Assembly: GCA_902520195.1 (NCBI GenBank)
Contig: CABYND010000002.1
Coordinates: forward strand, 124,001-188,000
Length of the DNA stretch: 64,000 nt
Direction of reading: 5' to 3'
From: Halieaceae bacterium
Lineage (GTDB): Bacteria; Pseudomonadota; Gammaproteobacteria; Pseudomonadales; Halieaceae
Below are positions 1 to 16,629 of this stretch, piece by piece (position 1 is the first letter of the stretch; the number at the start of each line of letters is the position of its first letter). A model generated the notes under the pieces. It did no database searches, was not told where the DNA came from, and was given only the letters and a program-made list of their open reading frames with translations. Made by a program: the position numbers and the translations under genes.

Positions 1-596
1 CTGGTGTAGCGCGGTGTATCCGGATCGAGGGTCTTCACCACTTTCGCCGGATTGCCAGCGACCACCACATTGGCTGGCACATCGCTGGTTACGACTGCTC
101 TAGCAGCGACCACGCTGTTATCCCCAATCGTCACGCCTTTTAATACGGTTGCATGGTCACCGACCCAGACGTTATTGCCCAGCTTGACCGGCGTGGGCTC
201 GGCAGCACGCTCAACGCGATCGTAGAGACCATGCCAATCTGAATCCGTAATGTACGCACCGTTGGCGAGCATGCAGCCATCACCCAGCGCGATGTCGTCG
301 CTGGCGCTGATACGTGAACCCGGACTCATCAGGCAAGCGTTACCGAGGGTGATGCGGCCCTGCCCCGCTTCGCGGCCCCAGACACCTATCTGCACTCGCT
401 GACTGGCGGTGTTGATTGCGGTAAACGAATGGCCGATGCGGATGTTGGGCCCTGAGATATCGACATACCACGGAGCCATGATGGTCGCGTGACTGCCGAG
501 GTGAGCACATCGGGATCGCACAAACCAGTCGATCCAGGCCGCGCGGAAAGCGAGATAGGTGCGTTTGACCCAAAAAGGGCGGAGATCTTCGCGCAT
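1..596 (-). CDS. Hexapeptide-repeat (WcaF/NodL-like) O-acetyltransferase, C-terminus cut by window edge
   Basis: Manual reverse-strand translation gives an open frame [24 protein letters not shown]...[52 protein letters not shown], a left-handed beta-helix acetyltransferase pattern. Confidence 0.85.
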   Translation of the reverse strand, partial: MREDLRPFWVKRTYLAFRAAWIDWFVRSRCAHLGSHATIMAPWYVDISGPNIRIGHSFTAINTASQRVQIGVWGREAGQGRITLGNACLMSPGSRISASDDIALGDGCMLANGAYITDSDWHGLYDRVERAAEPTPVKLGNNVWVGDHATVLKGVTIGDNSVVAARAVVTSDVPANVVVAGNPAKVVKTLDPDTPRYT

Positions 597-1329
597 GCTT
601 TCAGTATGGACCAGACAGGATCAGGTAGCGGGGTATGATGGCAAGGTGACTAACACTCCGCAAACAAATCAGCCTGCGCAAGCTGCGACTGTGCTCTCAA
701 CGGACCAGCTGGGACCCTATCCTGATCTCGCAAAGATTGTGCTACGCCATCAAGATAACCCATGGCGTAAACCCTGCCCCGCGCATACCCGGGATGCTTT
801 CGAGCAACTACAAAAGCGCCTGAAGGGTGACAACCGGCCGCTCATTCTCGATTCATTCTGCGGCACCGGCATGAGCACCGCGCTCATCGCGGTAGCACAC
901 CCTGATGCACTGGTGGTCGGCATCGATCAGTCCCCTCATCGGCTGGCTAAACATCAACCCAGTGACGCGCAAAATTATCTGCTGCTTCGCGCGGAAGCCG
1001 AGCCGTTTTGGCTTTGCCTAGTGGAGGCTGGCATCACACTGCACAGCCATTGGCTGCTCTATCCCAATCCCTGGCCTAAGACATCGCAGTTCAAACGACG
1101 CGTTCACGGGCATGGTGCTTTTCCCGTGCTATCCAGGATGGGTGGGGCGCTGGAGCTCCGCACCAACTGGGAGATTTACGCGCAAGAGTTCGCTCAAGCA
1201 ACCGGCCTCATCGGTATCCATGGACAAACCGCATCCTTCACCCCCAATACGCCAATGACACTATTCGAACAAAAGTATTGGGATCGCGGCCAAAAACTGT
1301 GGCGTTTCCGAGGGAAATGCGTCATCTAG
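595..1329 (+). CDS. tRNA (guanine-N7-)-methyltransferase (TrmB)-family SAM-dependent methyltransferase; exact start uncertain
   Basis: [17 protein letters not shown] motif I and [17 protein letters not shown] (TrmB-like PNPWPK..H/RR) motif. Confidence 0.75.
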   Translation: MLSVWTRQDQVAGYDGKVTNTPQTNQPAQAATVLSTDQLGPYPDLAKIVLRHQDNPWRKPCPAHTRDAFEQLQKRLKGDNRPLILDSFCGTGMSTALIAVAHPDALVVGIDQSPHRLAKHQPSDAQNYLLLRAEAEPFWLCLVEAGITLHSHWLLYPNPWPKTSQFKRRVHGHGAFPVLSRMGGALELRTNWEIYAQEFAQATGLIGIHGQTASFTPNTPMTLFEQKYWDRGQKLWRFRGKCVI

Positions 1330-1399
1330 CTAAGCCCCGTCTAAAGCGCTAACCTTCGCCTCACTGCCATGGGGCCCTGATAGGCGCGGAGCGGAACCG

Positions 1400-2224
1400 A
1401 TGACAGCCACGCAGAGCGACGGTATCAAGCAAATGCAAAACGGCGATCCCATTTGGGAGCGCATCCGCGGTGAAACTCGCGAGGCCGCTGCCGCGGAGCC
1501 TATTCTGGCCAGCTTCCTGCACGCGACTATTCTCAATCATGAGGAGTTGGAGAGTTCGCTGAGTTTTCATCTGGCTAACCTGCTTGATAACACGTCCGCC
1601 CCGGCAATGATGTTGCGCGAGCTGATCCTCGAGGCGCTTCGCGATGACAGCAATATCCGAGGGGCGATTCGGGATGATCTGAACGCCATCCTCGATCGGG
1701 ACTCCGCCTGCCACGAGCTGTATATCCCGTTTTTGTACTTCAAAGGCTTCCAGGCGCTGCAAATTCACCGCATCGGTCACTGGCTGTGGACACATGATCG
1801 ACGGCCACTGGCGCTGTTTTTGCAGAGCCAGATGTCACGACAGTTCGGCATCGACATTCATCCCGCCGCCCGTTTTGGGCACGGCATCATGCTGGACCAC
1901 GCCACCGGCCTGGTGGTGGGTGAAACGGCGGTTGTCGGTAACCGGGTGTCGATTTTGCAGTCGGTCACACTGGGCGGGACAGGTAAAGAAGATGGCGACC
2001 GTCACCCCAAGATTGGCGACGGCGTACTGATCAGTGCGGGAGCAAAGATCCTCGGCAACATCCATGTTGGCGAAGGCGCAAAAGTGGGGGCCGGATCGGT
2101 CGTGCTACAGGACGTGCCAGCACATACCACGGTGGCTGGCGTCCCGGCGAAGGTCGTCGGCAAGCCGACCACCAACTCTCCAGCGCTCGATATGGATCAC
2201 GCCATTCCCGAGTCTCAGTGGTAA
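1400..2224 (+). CDS. cysE: Serine O-acetyltransferase
   Basis: SAT N-terminal domain plus hexapeptide repeats: [60 protein letters not shown]. Confidence 0.93.
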   Translation: MTATQSDGIKQMQNGDPIWERIRGETREAAAAEPILASFLHATILNHEELESSLSFHLANLLDNTSAPAMMLRELILEALRDDSNIRGAIRDDLNAILDRDSACHELYIPFLYFKGFQALQIHRIGHWLWTHDRRPLALFLQSQMSRQFGIDIHPAARFGHGIMLDHATGLVVGETAVVGNRVSILQSVTLGGTGKEDGDRHPKIGDGVLISAGAKILGNIHVGEGAKVGAGSVVLQDVPAHTTVAGVPAKVVGKPTTNSPALDMDHAIPESQW

Positions 2225-3276
2225 GCCGGCGAGAGCTCTACGACTGCATTGACCATCGCGGCCACATGCTCGGGATTAATTCCCGGAGTGACACCGTGAC
2301 CCAGATTAAAGACGTGACCGCTACCCTCGCCGAATGAACTGAGGATCTGGCCGACCTCTGTGCGGATGCGCTCCGGTGAAGCATTAAGCAAGGTAGGATC
2401 CATATTCCCCTGCAGGCAGACCTTGTCACCGACCCGGATACGGGCCTCGCCAATATCGGTGGTCCAATCCAGTCCCACAGCATCAGCACCACAATCGGCA
2501 ATGGCTTCGAGCCACTGGCCACCACCCTTCGTAAAGACAATGACCGGCACACGCCGACCTTCGGCCTCCCGAGGCAATTGCTCGATGATCTCGGTCATGT
2601 ACCGCAGTGAAAACTCACGATAGGCATCGTGGCTGAGCGAGCCGCCCCAGGTATCAAAAATCTGCAGCGCCTGCGCGCCGTTGCGCACCTGCTCAGAGAG
2701 GTACGCCGCCACCGACTTGGCCAGCTTCGACAGCAACTGATGCATCACCTCGGGTTCGTTAAAAGCCATTGACTTTACCTTGGCGAAATCCTTACTCGAT
2801 CCGCCCTCGACCATATAAGTTGCCAAGGTCCAGGGGCTACCGGCAAAACCAATCAACGGGATGCTGCCTTTTAGCTCCTTGCGAATCAGCGCGACGGCAT
2901 CCATTACATAACCCAACTCATTCGCTGCACGGTCAGGATCCAACGCCGCGATCTCCGCGGCTGAAGAAATGGGCCGCTCGAATCGCGGGCCCTCGCCTTC
3001 CGAGAAATACAGCCCCAGACCCAGTGCGTCGGGCACAGTCAAAATATCAGAGAAGAGAATCGCCGCGTCCATCGCGTAGCGTCTGAGCGGCTGCAGCGTG
3101 ACTTCGCAGGCCAATTCGGGGTTTGTGCAGAGCCCCATGAAACTGCCCGCCTCGGCGCGGGTCTCGCGGTATTCGGGGAGATAGCGCCCCGCCTGACGCA
3201 TCATCCATAGTGGGGTCCGGTCCACAGGTTCACGCATCAGGGCGCGAAGGAACCGGTCATTTTCCAAGCTGACCAT
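2215..3276 (-). CDS. hemE: Uroporphyrinogen decarboxylase
   Basis: [36 protein letters not shown] and [17 protein letters not shown] motifs, full length. Confidence 0.97.
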   Translation of the reverse strand: MVSLENDRFLRALMREPVDRTPLWMMRQAGRYLPEYRETRAEAGSFMGLCTNPELACEVTLQPLRRYAMDAAILFSDILTVPDALGLGLYFSEGEGPRFERPISSAAEIAALDPDRAANELGYVMDAVALIRKELKGSIPLIGFAGSPWTLATYMVEGGSSKDFAKVKSMAFNEPEVMHQLLSKLAKSVAAYLSEQVRNGAQALQIFDTWGGSLSHDAYREFSLRYMTEIIEQLPREAEGRRVPVIVFTKGGGQWLEAIADCGADAVGLDWTTDIGEARIRVGDKVCLQGNMDPTLLNASPERIRTEVGQILSSFGEGSGHVFNLGHGVTPGINPEHVAAMVNAVVELSPAYH

Positions 3277-3479
3277 GCTATCGACTCTCTTTTGGCTATC
3301 TCTTTTATTCTGCTTTTTTCAGTACTGCTTATTTCGTTTTTATCTTGTCCCGCTGATCTGTCTCTTGCAGATCTCTCACCTCCAGATCTCTCTGGTCATG
3401 ACGCCACGGCTACCCCCCAGCTCGTGACGTCACTGTGATGGAGTGTAACCTGCGCGGCTAGGCCAACACGACCCGCCGA

Positions 3480-9399
<5,920 letters not shown>

Positions 9400-9523
9400 A
9401 AACCGTTTCGCTTCTGAACCGGCGCACAACACCGGCGAAACCGCTCCTTACGGAGCAAGAACAAAAAAGGCGCGTAGTGTACACCCCCGAAAAGGGGCAC
9501 TCAATTAGCGCAAACTTCGCCGA

Positions 9524-10621
9524 TCAGGCGTCGATCACGCGGGCAATGTCGCCATCTGTGACGTTTTCAGCCACCACCGCCTCACCCAACTGAGCGAGCA
9601 CAATATAGCGAACTTTTCCGCCGCTCACTTTTTTGTCGCTACCCATAGCCTCCAACATCGCTTGGGTTGTGACACCGGCCTGGGGAGCGACCGGTAAACC
9701 GACCGCCTGATTGAATGCCGTCAGTTGATCAACCACCTCTGAATCCAGCGTGCCGCGAAGCACTGACAGCCGACTGGCCAGCACCATTCCCGCGGCCACC
9801 GCCTCACCATGCAGCCAGTCGCCATAGCCCTGAATCCGCTCGATGGCGTGACCAAACGTGTGTCCAAAATTCAAATGTGCCCGCACGCCACCCTCGCGTT
9901 CATCGGCTGCCACGACGAAGGCTTTGATCGCGCAGCTGCGCTCGATCGCAAACGCCAGCGCCGCCTCCTCTCGGCGCTTCAGCGCTTCGACGTTATCGAT
10001 GAGCCAGGCAAAGAACTCGGCATCACGAATAAGACCGTACTTGATGACCTCAGCCAGCCCTGCCGCGTATTCTCTGGCGGGCAGGGTTGCGAGTGTGTCG
10101 AGATCGACCACCACTTGCTGCGGCTGATGAAAGGCGCCGATGAGATTTTTGCCCATCGCATGATTCACGCCCGTCTTACCACCCACGGAAGAGTCCACTT
10201 GAGCCAATAGCGTCGTCGGCACTTGTACGAAATCCGCACCGCGCAAAAAACAGGCCGCGGCAAAGCCCGTCATGTCACCCACCACACCACCACCGAGGGC
10301 AACAAACAAGCTGCCTCGCTCGTGTTTTTCCGCGAGCGCCGCATCGAGTATCTTCTGAATAGAGGTCATATCTTTGTGAGACTCGCCAGCCGGCAATACC
10401 ACCTCGGTCAGCTGGCTGGCACCCGTGAGCGCTGCCTGAACGGCTTCACCATACAGCGGGCCCACGTGGTCATCCGTCACCAAGATCACGCCTCTGCCCT
10501 CGACCAGCGGCTGCCAGGTCGACGTATCCGCAATCAGCCCGCGACCAATCTGGATCGGATAGCTGCGGTCAGCCGTGGCCGCGGCGAGATCAACTTGGAG
10601 TGTGTGCAGCAGCTCTGGCAT
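9524..10621 (-). CDS. aroB: 3-dehydroquinate synthase
   Basis: FVALGGGVVGDMTGFAAACFLRGADFVQVPTTLLAQVDSSVGGKTGVNH; pairs with aroK. Confidence 0.97.
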   Translation of the reverse strand: MPELLHTLQVDLAAATADRSYPIQIGRGLIADTSTWQPLVEGRGVILVTDDHVGPLYGEAVQAALTGASQLTEVVLPAGESHKDMTSIQKILDAALAEKHERGSLFVALGGGVVGDMTGFAAACFLRGADFVQVPTTLLAQVDSSVGGKTGVNHAMGKNLIGAFHQPQQVVVDLDTLATLPAREYAAGLAEVIKYGLIRDAEFFAWLIDNVEALKRREEAALAFAIERSCAIKAFVVAADEREGGVRAHLNFGHTFGHAIERIQGYGDWLHGEAVAAGMVLASRLSVLRGTLDSEVVDQLTAFNQAVGLPVAPQAGVTTQAMLEAMGSDKKVSGGKVRYIVLAQLGEAVVAENVTDGDIARVIDA

Positions 10622-10645
10622 GGAAAGGAGATTCCGGTTCAGTTA

Positions 10646-11197
10646 TTAACCATCGTGGTGGGGTATCAGTCCGCGCTCACGCAATACCGCTTCAATCTGG
10701 CGAGCCACTTTGCGCGCGTTACCCCCTCCAGCAGAGATGATGACATCTGCCAGCGCCCTGTAAAGCGGCTCGCGTTCCGCCATCAGCTGTTTTAGGGTCT
10801 CCTCGCGGTCCCCCCGCTGAAGCAGCGGTCGGCCTTCACCAGATCCAGTTCTTTTTAGTTGTTGCGCCACAGACACATTGAGGAAAACAACCACGCCTCC
10901 GCGCGCCATCATTTCACGGTTTTCAGCCGCCAGTATTGCACCGCCGCCGGTCGCGATAACCGCTGTCGGATACTCAACAAGGTCCTTAAGCACTGTGGTC
11001 TCACGGCGGCGAAAACCCGCCTCGCCTTCGACATCAAAGATCCAGGGTATATTGGCACCCGCCCGGGATTCGATCTCGGCATCGGAGTCGATAAAGGGAC
11101 AATCCAGCAGGTCCGCCAGATGCCTGCCCACCGTCGACTTCCCGGAGCCCATCGGGCCAACCAAAAATAGCCGCACATCCGCGGCACTATTAGCCAT
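10646..11197 (-). CDS. aroK: Shikimate kinase
   Basis: LVGPMGSGKSTVGRHLADLL P-loop, FIDSDAEIE, FRRRET, ATGGGAI. Confidence 0.96.
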   Translation of the reverse strand: MANSAADVRLFLVGPMGSGKSTVGRHLADLLDCPFIDSDAEIESRAGANIPWIFDVEGEAGFRRRETTVLKDLVEYPTAVIATGGGAILAAENREMMARGGVVVFLNVSVAQQLKRTGSGEGRPLLQRGDREETLKQLMAEREPLYRALADVIISAGGGNARKVARQIEAVLRERGLIPHHDG

Positions 11198-11208
11198 TGT
11201 CTCGCCCG

Positions 11209-11345
11209 TCAGTTCACCAGCGTGTCAGATATGATTCTAGGCGTAATAAAAATGAGTGTCTCGGTTTTCTGCTGGGCATTAGCAGGGCTCTCAGATGACA
11301 GGAGAACGGAAATGCTTACGACGCACTTCTGGAATGTCAAAGTCG
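11209..11345 (-). pseudogene. pilQ: Relic of the 3' end of pilQ (type IV pilus secretin)
   Basis: Reverse-strand translation ends ...ESPANAQQKTETLIFITPRIISDTLVN*, resembling the conserved secretin C-terminus (LLIFITPKI-like), 11 nt upstream of the aroK start, the usual pilQ-aroK spacing; upstream pilMNOP and most of pilQ are absent. Confidence 0.7.
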
Positions 11346-11494
11346 GTAAAAGGTCACTTCCCGCACGCTATTGTGTAAAAACTCGATAAAAGCCCTGATA
11401 TCTTAGTATTGGCAGGCCATGTGGATGGGTCGCCCGCTAGCCGGATACATCGTATGGACCCAACCGCAGAGACAATACGCCGGAGAATCCAAAG

Positions 11495-13903
11495 GTGCCG
11501 AAAGCCGAGAAAGTGATGCGATATAGCGCGCTGATAGCCTGTGCGGCAATCTGGTGGCTTGCAGGGCTCTACCTTTATCTCAGCCCTAACCTCCCAGGGG
11601 AAAGTGCGCTCCGCAACATCACCTTGCGCACCCCCATGCGTGTGCTCAGCCGCGATGGCGCACTGATCGGGCAGTTCGGGGAACAAAAGCGTAAACCACT
11701 CCAATTTGAACAGATCCCGAATACCTTCATCGATGCGCTATTGGCTGCAGAGGACGACGGCTTTTTCGAGCACGGAGGCATCGAACCGCTAAGCCTGATG
11801 AGAGCAGTGTCGGAGTTATTACTTACCGGCAAAAAAGGCAGTGGTGGCTCCACGCTGACAATGCAGGTGGCGAGAAACTATTTTCTGACGCTGGATCAGA
11901 CCTTCCTCAGGAAGTTCACCGAAATCCTGTTGGCGCTTCAGATTGAGGCCCGACTGAGCAAAGAGGAGATTTTTGAGCTGTACGTCAACCGGGTCTTCCT
12001 CGGTCATCGCGCCTATGGTTTTGAGGCTGCGGCCGAGACCTACTACGGGAAACCCCTCGCGGAGCTGACGCTTGCCCAACACGCGATGCTTGCGGGTGTA
12101 CCGAAAGCGCCATCGCGCAACAACCCGTTGAGCAACCCTGAAAAAGGCAAGATCCGCCGGGACTGGATTTTGGGTCGCATGGCGAATCTCGGCATGATCA
12201 CTGAGACCGAACAGCTCGCAGCAGCCAATACCCCCGTCACCGCCTCTTTTTACGGGCAAGTTGTTAAAGTCGACGCCGATTACATCGCCGAGATGGTCCG
12301 CCGTGAAATGGTCGAGCGCTTCGGTAATGCCGCCTACAACGACGGCTATGTCGTCTACACCACGGTTGAGGCCGAACTACAACAGGCCGCCCACGATGCG
12401 CTGCTCAGCGGACTGAGAACCTACGACTGGCGGCACGGCTGGCGTGGGCCGGAGCGACGCCTTGCACCGCGCGAGGGTGAGTCGTCTGAGGAAACCCTCG
12501 CGCGCTGGCAAGCGGCACTGGGCGACATGCCAACCATTGCCAAGCTGCCACCCGGCATCGTCACCGCGGTTGGTAACGAAGCCGTATCAGTACTGCTCAA
12601 GTCAGGCGATGCGATTGCCCTAGCATGGGAGGGAGACCTTGAGAGAGTGCGACAGTACCGATCGGTAAACCAAACGGCTCCGCCCGAGAAAACGCCAGCA
12701 GCACTGTTGGCCCCGGGTGATCTGATTCGCGTTCGCGAGACGGGTGAGGGATGGCGACTCGCGCAGGTCCCCAAGGCGCAGTCCGCGCTTGTATCGATGG
12801 ACCCTAAGCACGGCGCCATTCGGGCTCTGGTCGGCGGCATGGGCTTCGAGCTGTCCAAATTCAACCGTGCGACCCAAGCAAAACGCCAGCCGGGCTCAAA
12901 CTTCAAACCGTTTCTGTATGCCAGCGCATTGGAAGCAGGCATTACGCCCTCTACGGTTATTAACGATGCGCCAGTGGTACTCGACAACCTCTCTGCCGCG
13001 GAAATCTGGCGGCCAGAAAATGACAGCGGGAAATTTTACGGGCCGACACGGCTTCGTGAGGCGCTGACCTTCTCGCGCAATTTGGTCTCGATCAGAGTGC
13101 TGCAACGCGTCGGCGTGCGGCGCTTCATACGCTACGTAGAAGGCTTGGGGTTTGATACCGAAGGCATACAGGGCAATCTGACCCTAGCGCTCGGCACGCA
13201 TACTCATACTCCGCTCGAAATCGCGACGGGCTATGCCATCTTGGCCAATGAGGGCTTTAAAGTGGAGCCCTGGCTGATTGAACGCATTGAAAACGCAAAA
13301 GGTGAGATCGTCTACGCCGCCGATCCATTGGTGGCGTGTGCCGAGTGCGCCTATGCCGAGGGCAGCGAGCCCGAGGAAATGCGAATGGAAGATATACTAG
13401 GTACGGCAGTGCCCGAGGTGCGCGCTGCCGACCGAGTCATGGACCCCCGGGTCGCCTTCATCATTTCCTCTTTTCTCAACGATGCCATTCAGCGCGGTAC
13501 AGGCCGCCGCGCGCGGGTGCTAGACCGGCAGGACATCTCTGGCAAGACGGGCACCACAAATGGCCCGCGGGACGCGTGGTTCTCGGGTTTCAATCGAGAC
13601 CTGATTACAACCGCCTGGGTGGGCTTTGACGATTACGGGCCCCTGGGGCGTCGCGAGTTTGGAGGCACCGCCGCACTGCCCATTTGGATCGACTACATGC
13701 GCCAGGCACTGCCTCCTGCGCAACCGGCACCACCCATGCCGCCCGGCATTGTCCGGCTGCGTGTCGATCGGGAATCCGGCCTGCGGGTGCGGGGACAACC
13801 CAAGGGCAGTCTGATGGAGTACTTCCTCGAGGAATCTCTACCGGATTGGGACACCGACTCGGGTGGCGCCATCGATACGGAAAACCTCGAGCAGATTTTT
13901 TGA
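11495..13903 (+). CDS. mrcA: Penicillin-binding protein 1A (bifunctional glycosyltransferase/transpeptidase)
   Basis: LLAAEDDGFFEHGG, GGSTLTMQVARN glycosyltransferase motifs; RQPGSNFKPFLYASAL, SRNLVS, KTGTTNGPRDAWF transpeptidase motifs. Confidence 0.96.
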   Translation: MPKAEKVMRYSALIACAAIWWLAGLYLYLSPNLPGESALRNITLRTPMRVLSRDGALIGQFGEQKRKPLQFEQIPNTFIDALLAAEDDGFFEHGGIEPLSLMRAVSELLLTGKKGSGGSTLTMQVARNYFLTLDQTFLRKFTEILLALQIEARLSKEEIFELYVNRVFLGHRAYGFEAAAETYYGKPLAELTLAQHAMLAGVPKAPSRNNPLSNPEKGKIRRDWILGRMANLGMITETEQLAAANTPVTASFYGQVVKVDADYIAEMVRREMVERFGNAAYNDGYVVYTTVEAELQQAAHDALLSGLRTYDWRHGWRGPERRLAPREGESSEETLARWQAALGDMPTIAKLPPGIVTAVGNEAVSVLLKSGDAIALAWEGDLERVRQYRSVNQTAPPEKTPAALLAPGDLIRVRETGEGWRLAQVPKAQSALVSMDPKHGAIRALVGGMGFELSKFNRATQAKRQPGSNFKPFLYASALEAGITPSTVINDAPVVLDNLSAAEIWRPENDSGKFYGPTRLREALTFSRNLVSIRVLQRVGVRRFIRYVEGLGFDTEGIQGNLTLALGTHTHTPLEIATGYAILANEGFKVEPWLIERIENAKGEIVYAADPLVACAECAYAEGSEPEEMRMEDILGTAVPEVRAADRVMDPRVAFIISSFLNDAIQRGTGRRARVLDRQDISGKTGTTNGPRDAWFSGFNRDLITTAWVGFDDYGPLGRREFGGTAALPIWIDYMRQALPPAQPAPPMPPGIVRLRVDRESGLRVRGQPKGSLMEYFLEESLPDWDTDSGGAIDTENLEQIF

Positions 13904-13904
13904 A

Positions 13905-13935
13905 GCAAAAAAAACGCCGGCAGCTGCCGGCTTCT
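13905..13935. terminator. Bidirectional intrinsic terminator between mrcA and rpmE
   Basis: A-tract then GCCGGCAGCTGCCGGC perfect hairpin then CTTCTT, between convergent genes. Confidence 0.75.
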
Positions 13936-13948
13936 TCGTGATAACCAC

Positions 13949-14203
13949 TCAGTTCTTCAGGCTTCGGTCCCCAAAACGCTTATTGAATCTCGCCACGCGG
14001 CCGTCGCTCTGAGCAACCTTCTGCTTGCCCGTATAAAAGGGGTGGGAAGCACTAGAAATATCCAGAGTCATGTAAGGGTAGGTTTGCCCTTCGTGCACCT
14101 TAGTCTCACTCGTCTGCACCGTTGAACCCACAACAAAGTAGGTGTCCGATGAGGTGTCGTGAAAAAGGACGTCACGATACTCAGGGTGAATGTCCGGTTT
14201 CAT
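13949..14203 (-). CDS. rpmE2: 50S ribosomal protein L31 type B
   Basis: [77 protein letters not shown]; lacks the CxxC Zn motif of type A L31. Confidence 0.93.
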   Translation of the reverse strand: MKPDIHPEYRDVLFHDTSSDTYFVVGSTVQTSETKVHEGQTYPYMTLDISSASHPFYTGKQKVAQSDGRVARFNKRFGDRSLKN

Positions 14204-14337
14204 GCCAACCTCCGCTAGCATCTGTCATGCGAAAAAGAGCGCGGATCATACCAGAGCTCGCCCCGATAGCAACACGGAATACGCCCGCTCCCCGGCTTTA
14301 GTACACTGCGCCGGAAAGCCAGCGCGCCGAGCAGACC

Positions 14338-16545
14338 TTGAGCCAAAATACAGCGAAAACCCCCGTCGAACCTGCGATCTGGCGCTGCGCGGTCCCTTCC
14401 CCTCTGCGACGCACTTTTGATTACCTCCCGTCCGAGGGTTGCCACGGTGCCGCCACGCCTGGCGCTCGGGTCACTGTCCCTTTCGGCAAACGCAGTGTCA
14501 CCGCAGTCATCCTCTCGATTACTGCGGAATCCTCAGTAGAACCGGCGAAGCTTAAAGCCGCCACAGCACTACTGGACAAGCAGCCGCTCTATATCGACAC
14601 CCAGCGAGCATTGCTTTCCTGGGCCGCTGATTACTATCAGCATCCTCTCGGCGAGGTATTGCCTTTGGGCCTTTCCCCTCGCGAGCGTCGCGGCCAACCC
14701 GAGCGCGCGCTGACCGAGACAGGGATCAGACTGACCGCTCGGGGTCAGGCTCTGCCGGATGGCGCCCCTCATCGCGCACCCAAACAGGCGGCGCTGGTCT
14801 CCAGACTCAAGTCGGGCCCCCTGCCCCTGGCCGAGCTCAAAACCGAAGGTTTCAGCCCTGCTTTGATGAGGGCGCTCAAAGACCATGCGCTGGTGGAAGA
14901 CTGTGAGCTCGCCACTGAAGCAGCCTGGCAAACCCGATCTCCGCCACTGCCCGCCAATGCGGAGCAGCAGTACGCGATCGATCAGATCGTGGCCGCGGCA
15001 GAGACCTTCTCGGTGCATTTGCTTTACGGGGTGACTGGCAGCGGGAAAACCGAGGTCTATCTGCAGAGTGTTGCCGACTGTCTCAACCGGGGCCGGCAGG
15101 CACTGGTGTTGCTGCCCGAGATCGCACTGACGCCGCAAACACTGGCGCGATTCGAGTCTCGGTTCGAAGCGCCGGTGATCGCACTGCACTCTGGAATGGG
15201 CGATGCGGAGCGTGACCGCGCCTGGGCGGCTTCCCGCAGAGGTCACGCAGCGGTGATTCTCGGCACCCGTTCCTCGGTTTTTGTCCCTCTACTAAAGCCC
15301 GGCCTGATCATTGTCGACGAGGAGCATGACGCGGCGTATGTGCAGCAGGATGGCTTCAGATATTCGGCACGCGATGTAGCGATAAAGCGCGGGCAGATGG
15401 AGCAGTGCCCAGTCGTGCTCGGCAGTGCCACACCCAGCTTGGAGAGTTGGCATAACGCTGAACTGGGGCGTTTCCAGCGCCATTCACTAACGCAAAGAGC
15501 GGGCGCTGCGACGCTACCCGCGCTGCGGCAGATTGATATCGCGGGGCTTGAGCTGTCTGCGGGCCTGTCGCCAGAACTGTTAAACAAAATCGAAGCAGCG
15601 CTGGAGCAACATCATCAAGTGCTGGTATTTCTCAACCGCCGCGGTTTCGCCAACGCTCTGCTTTGTCACGATTGTGGCTGGAGCAGTGACTGTGCGGACT
15701 GCGATGCGCGCATGAGGCTGCATAAAACGCCGCCAGGACTGCATTGCCATCACTGCGGTCGACGTTCAGCACTACCCCGCCAGTGCCCCCGATGCCAGAG
15801 TCGTCGATTGGTCGGCACCGGTATCGGTACCCAACAGACCGAGACGTTTCTCACCGAGCGCTTTGCTGATTTCCCAGTGATTCGTGTCGATAGCGACACC
15901 ATGACCAGCCGCCAGTCGATGCCTGACCTGATTGAGCAGTTGGGGAGTGGAGACCCTGTACTGATGATCGGCACGCAAATGTTGAGTAAAGGCCATCATT
16001 TCCCTCACGTGACATTGGTGGCGGTCGTCGATGCTGACGCCCTGCTGTTCAGCCCGGATTTTCGAGGTGAGGAGCGACTATTACAGTTACTGACGCAGGT
16101 GGGAGGTCGCGCCGGGCGAGACGGGACCCCTGGCGAGGTGCTGATTCAAACAAGACATCCCGATCACCCGCTCATGCAGCATCTCGGCAGGCCTTATCAC
16201 ACCGCGCTGCCCGCCCTGCTCAATCAGCGGAGTCAGGCAGGCCTGCCGCCCCACGGAGCGCTTGGCGTCATCCGCTGCGACAGTCAGGACCGACAGGAGG
16301 GGCTGGGCTTCCTCTCCCAGATCAGAAACGGTGTCACCGCGCCCCGGGGTGCACAGATCATCGGCCCACTGCCCGCCGCGATGGCACGACGGAAAAATCG
16401 CTATCGCTCGCAATTGGTCATCTCGGCAAAGAGTCGCTCAATGCTGGCTAAAGTCATGGCGGATCTCATTACCGCGGCAGAGGCTACCCGACAGTCTCAC
16501 CGTCTGAGCTGGTCGGTGGACATCGACCCCTACGAAAGCTTGTGA
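14338..16545 (+). CDS. priA: Primosomal protein N' (PriA helicase)
   Basis: LLYGVTGSGKTEVYL, VDEEHDAAYVQQD, zinc cysteines CHDCGWSSDCADCDARMRLHKTPPGLHCHHCG; TTG start. Confidence 0.97.
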   Translation: MSQNTAKTPVEPAIWRCAVPSPLRRTFDYLPSEGCHGAATPGARVTVPFGKRSVTAVILSITAESSVEPAKLKAATALLDKQPLYIDTQRALLSWAADYYQHPLGEVLPLGLSPRERRGQPERALTETGIRLTARGQALPDGAPHRAPKQAALVSRLKSGPLPLAELKTEGFSPALMRALKDHALVEDCELATEAAWQTRSPPLPANAEQQYAIDQIVAAAETFSVHLLYGVTGSGKTEVYLQSVADCLNRGRQALVLLPEIALTPQTLARFESRFEAPVIALHSGMGDAERDRAWAASRRGHAAVILGTRSSVFVPLLKPGLIIVDEEHDAAYVQQDGFRYSARDVAIKRGQMEQCPVVLGSATPSLESWHNAELGRFQRHSLTQRAGAATLPALRQIDIAGLELSAGLSPELLNKIEAALEQHHQVLVFLNRRGFANALLCHDCGWSSDCADCDARMRLHKTPPGLHCHHCGRRSALPRQCPRCQSRRLVGTGIGTQQTETFLTERFADFPVIRVDSDTMTSRQSMPDLIEQLGSGDPVLMIGTQMLSKGHHFPHVTLVAVVDADALLFSPDFRGEERLLQLLTQVGGRAGRDGTPGEVLIQTRHPDHPLMQHLGRPYHTALPALLNQRSQAGLPPHGALGVIRCDSQDRQEGLGFLSQIRNGVTAPRGAQIIGPLPAAMARRKNRYRSQLVISAKSRSMLAKVMADLITAAEATRQSHRLSWSVDIDPYESL

Positions 16546-16629
16546 CTTCCTCCGCTGGAGCGATACCCGCCGGTTAGTGATAATAGCCCCTCAGTCTGTG
16601 TTGTTCGCTGCGCAGACCTACCTGAAAGG

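Noticed and set aside
2215-2224. 10-bp convergent overlap of cysE and hemE 3' ends
   Set aside because: Common in compact bacterial genomes; not remarkable.
3290-3470. T-rich and GATCTCTC-repeated stretch upstream of hemE
   Set aside because: Low complexity intergenic sequence; no consistent repeat unit or hairpin.
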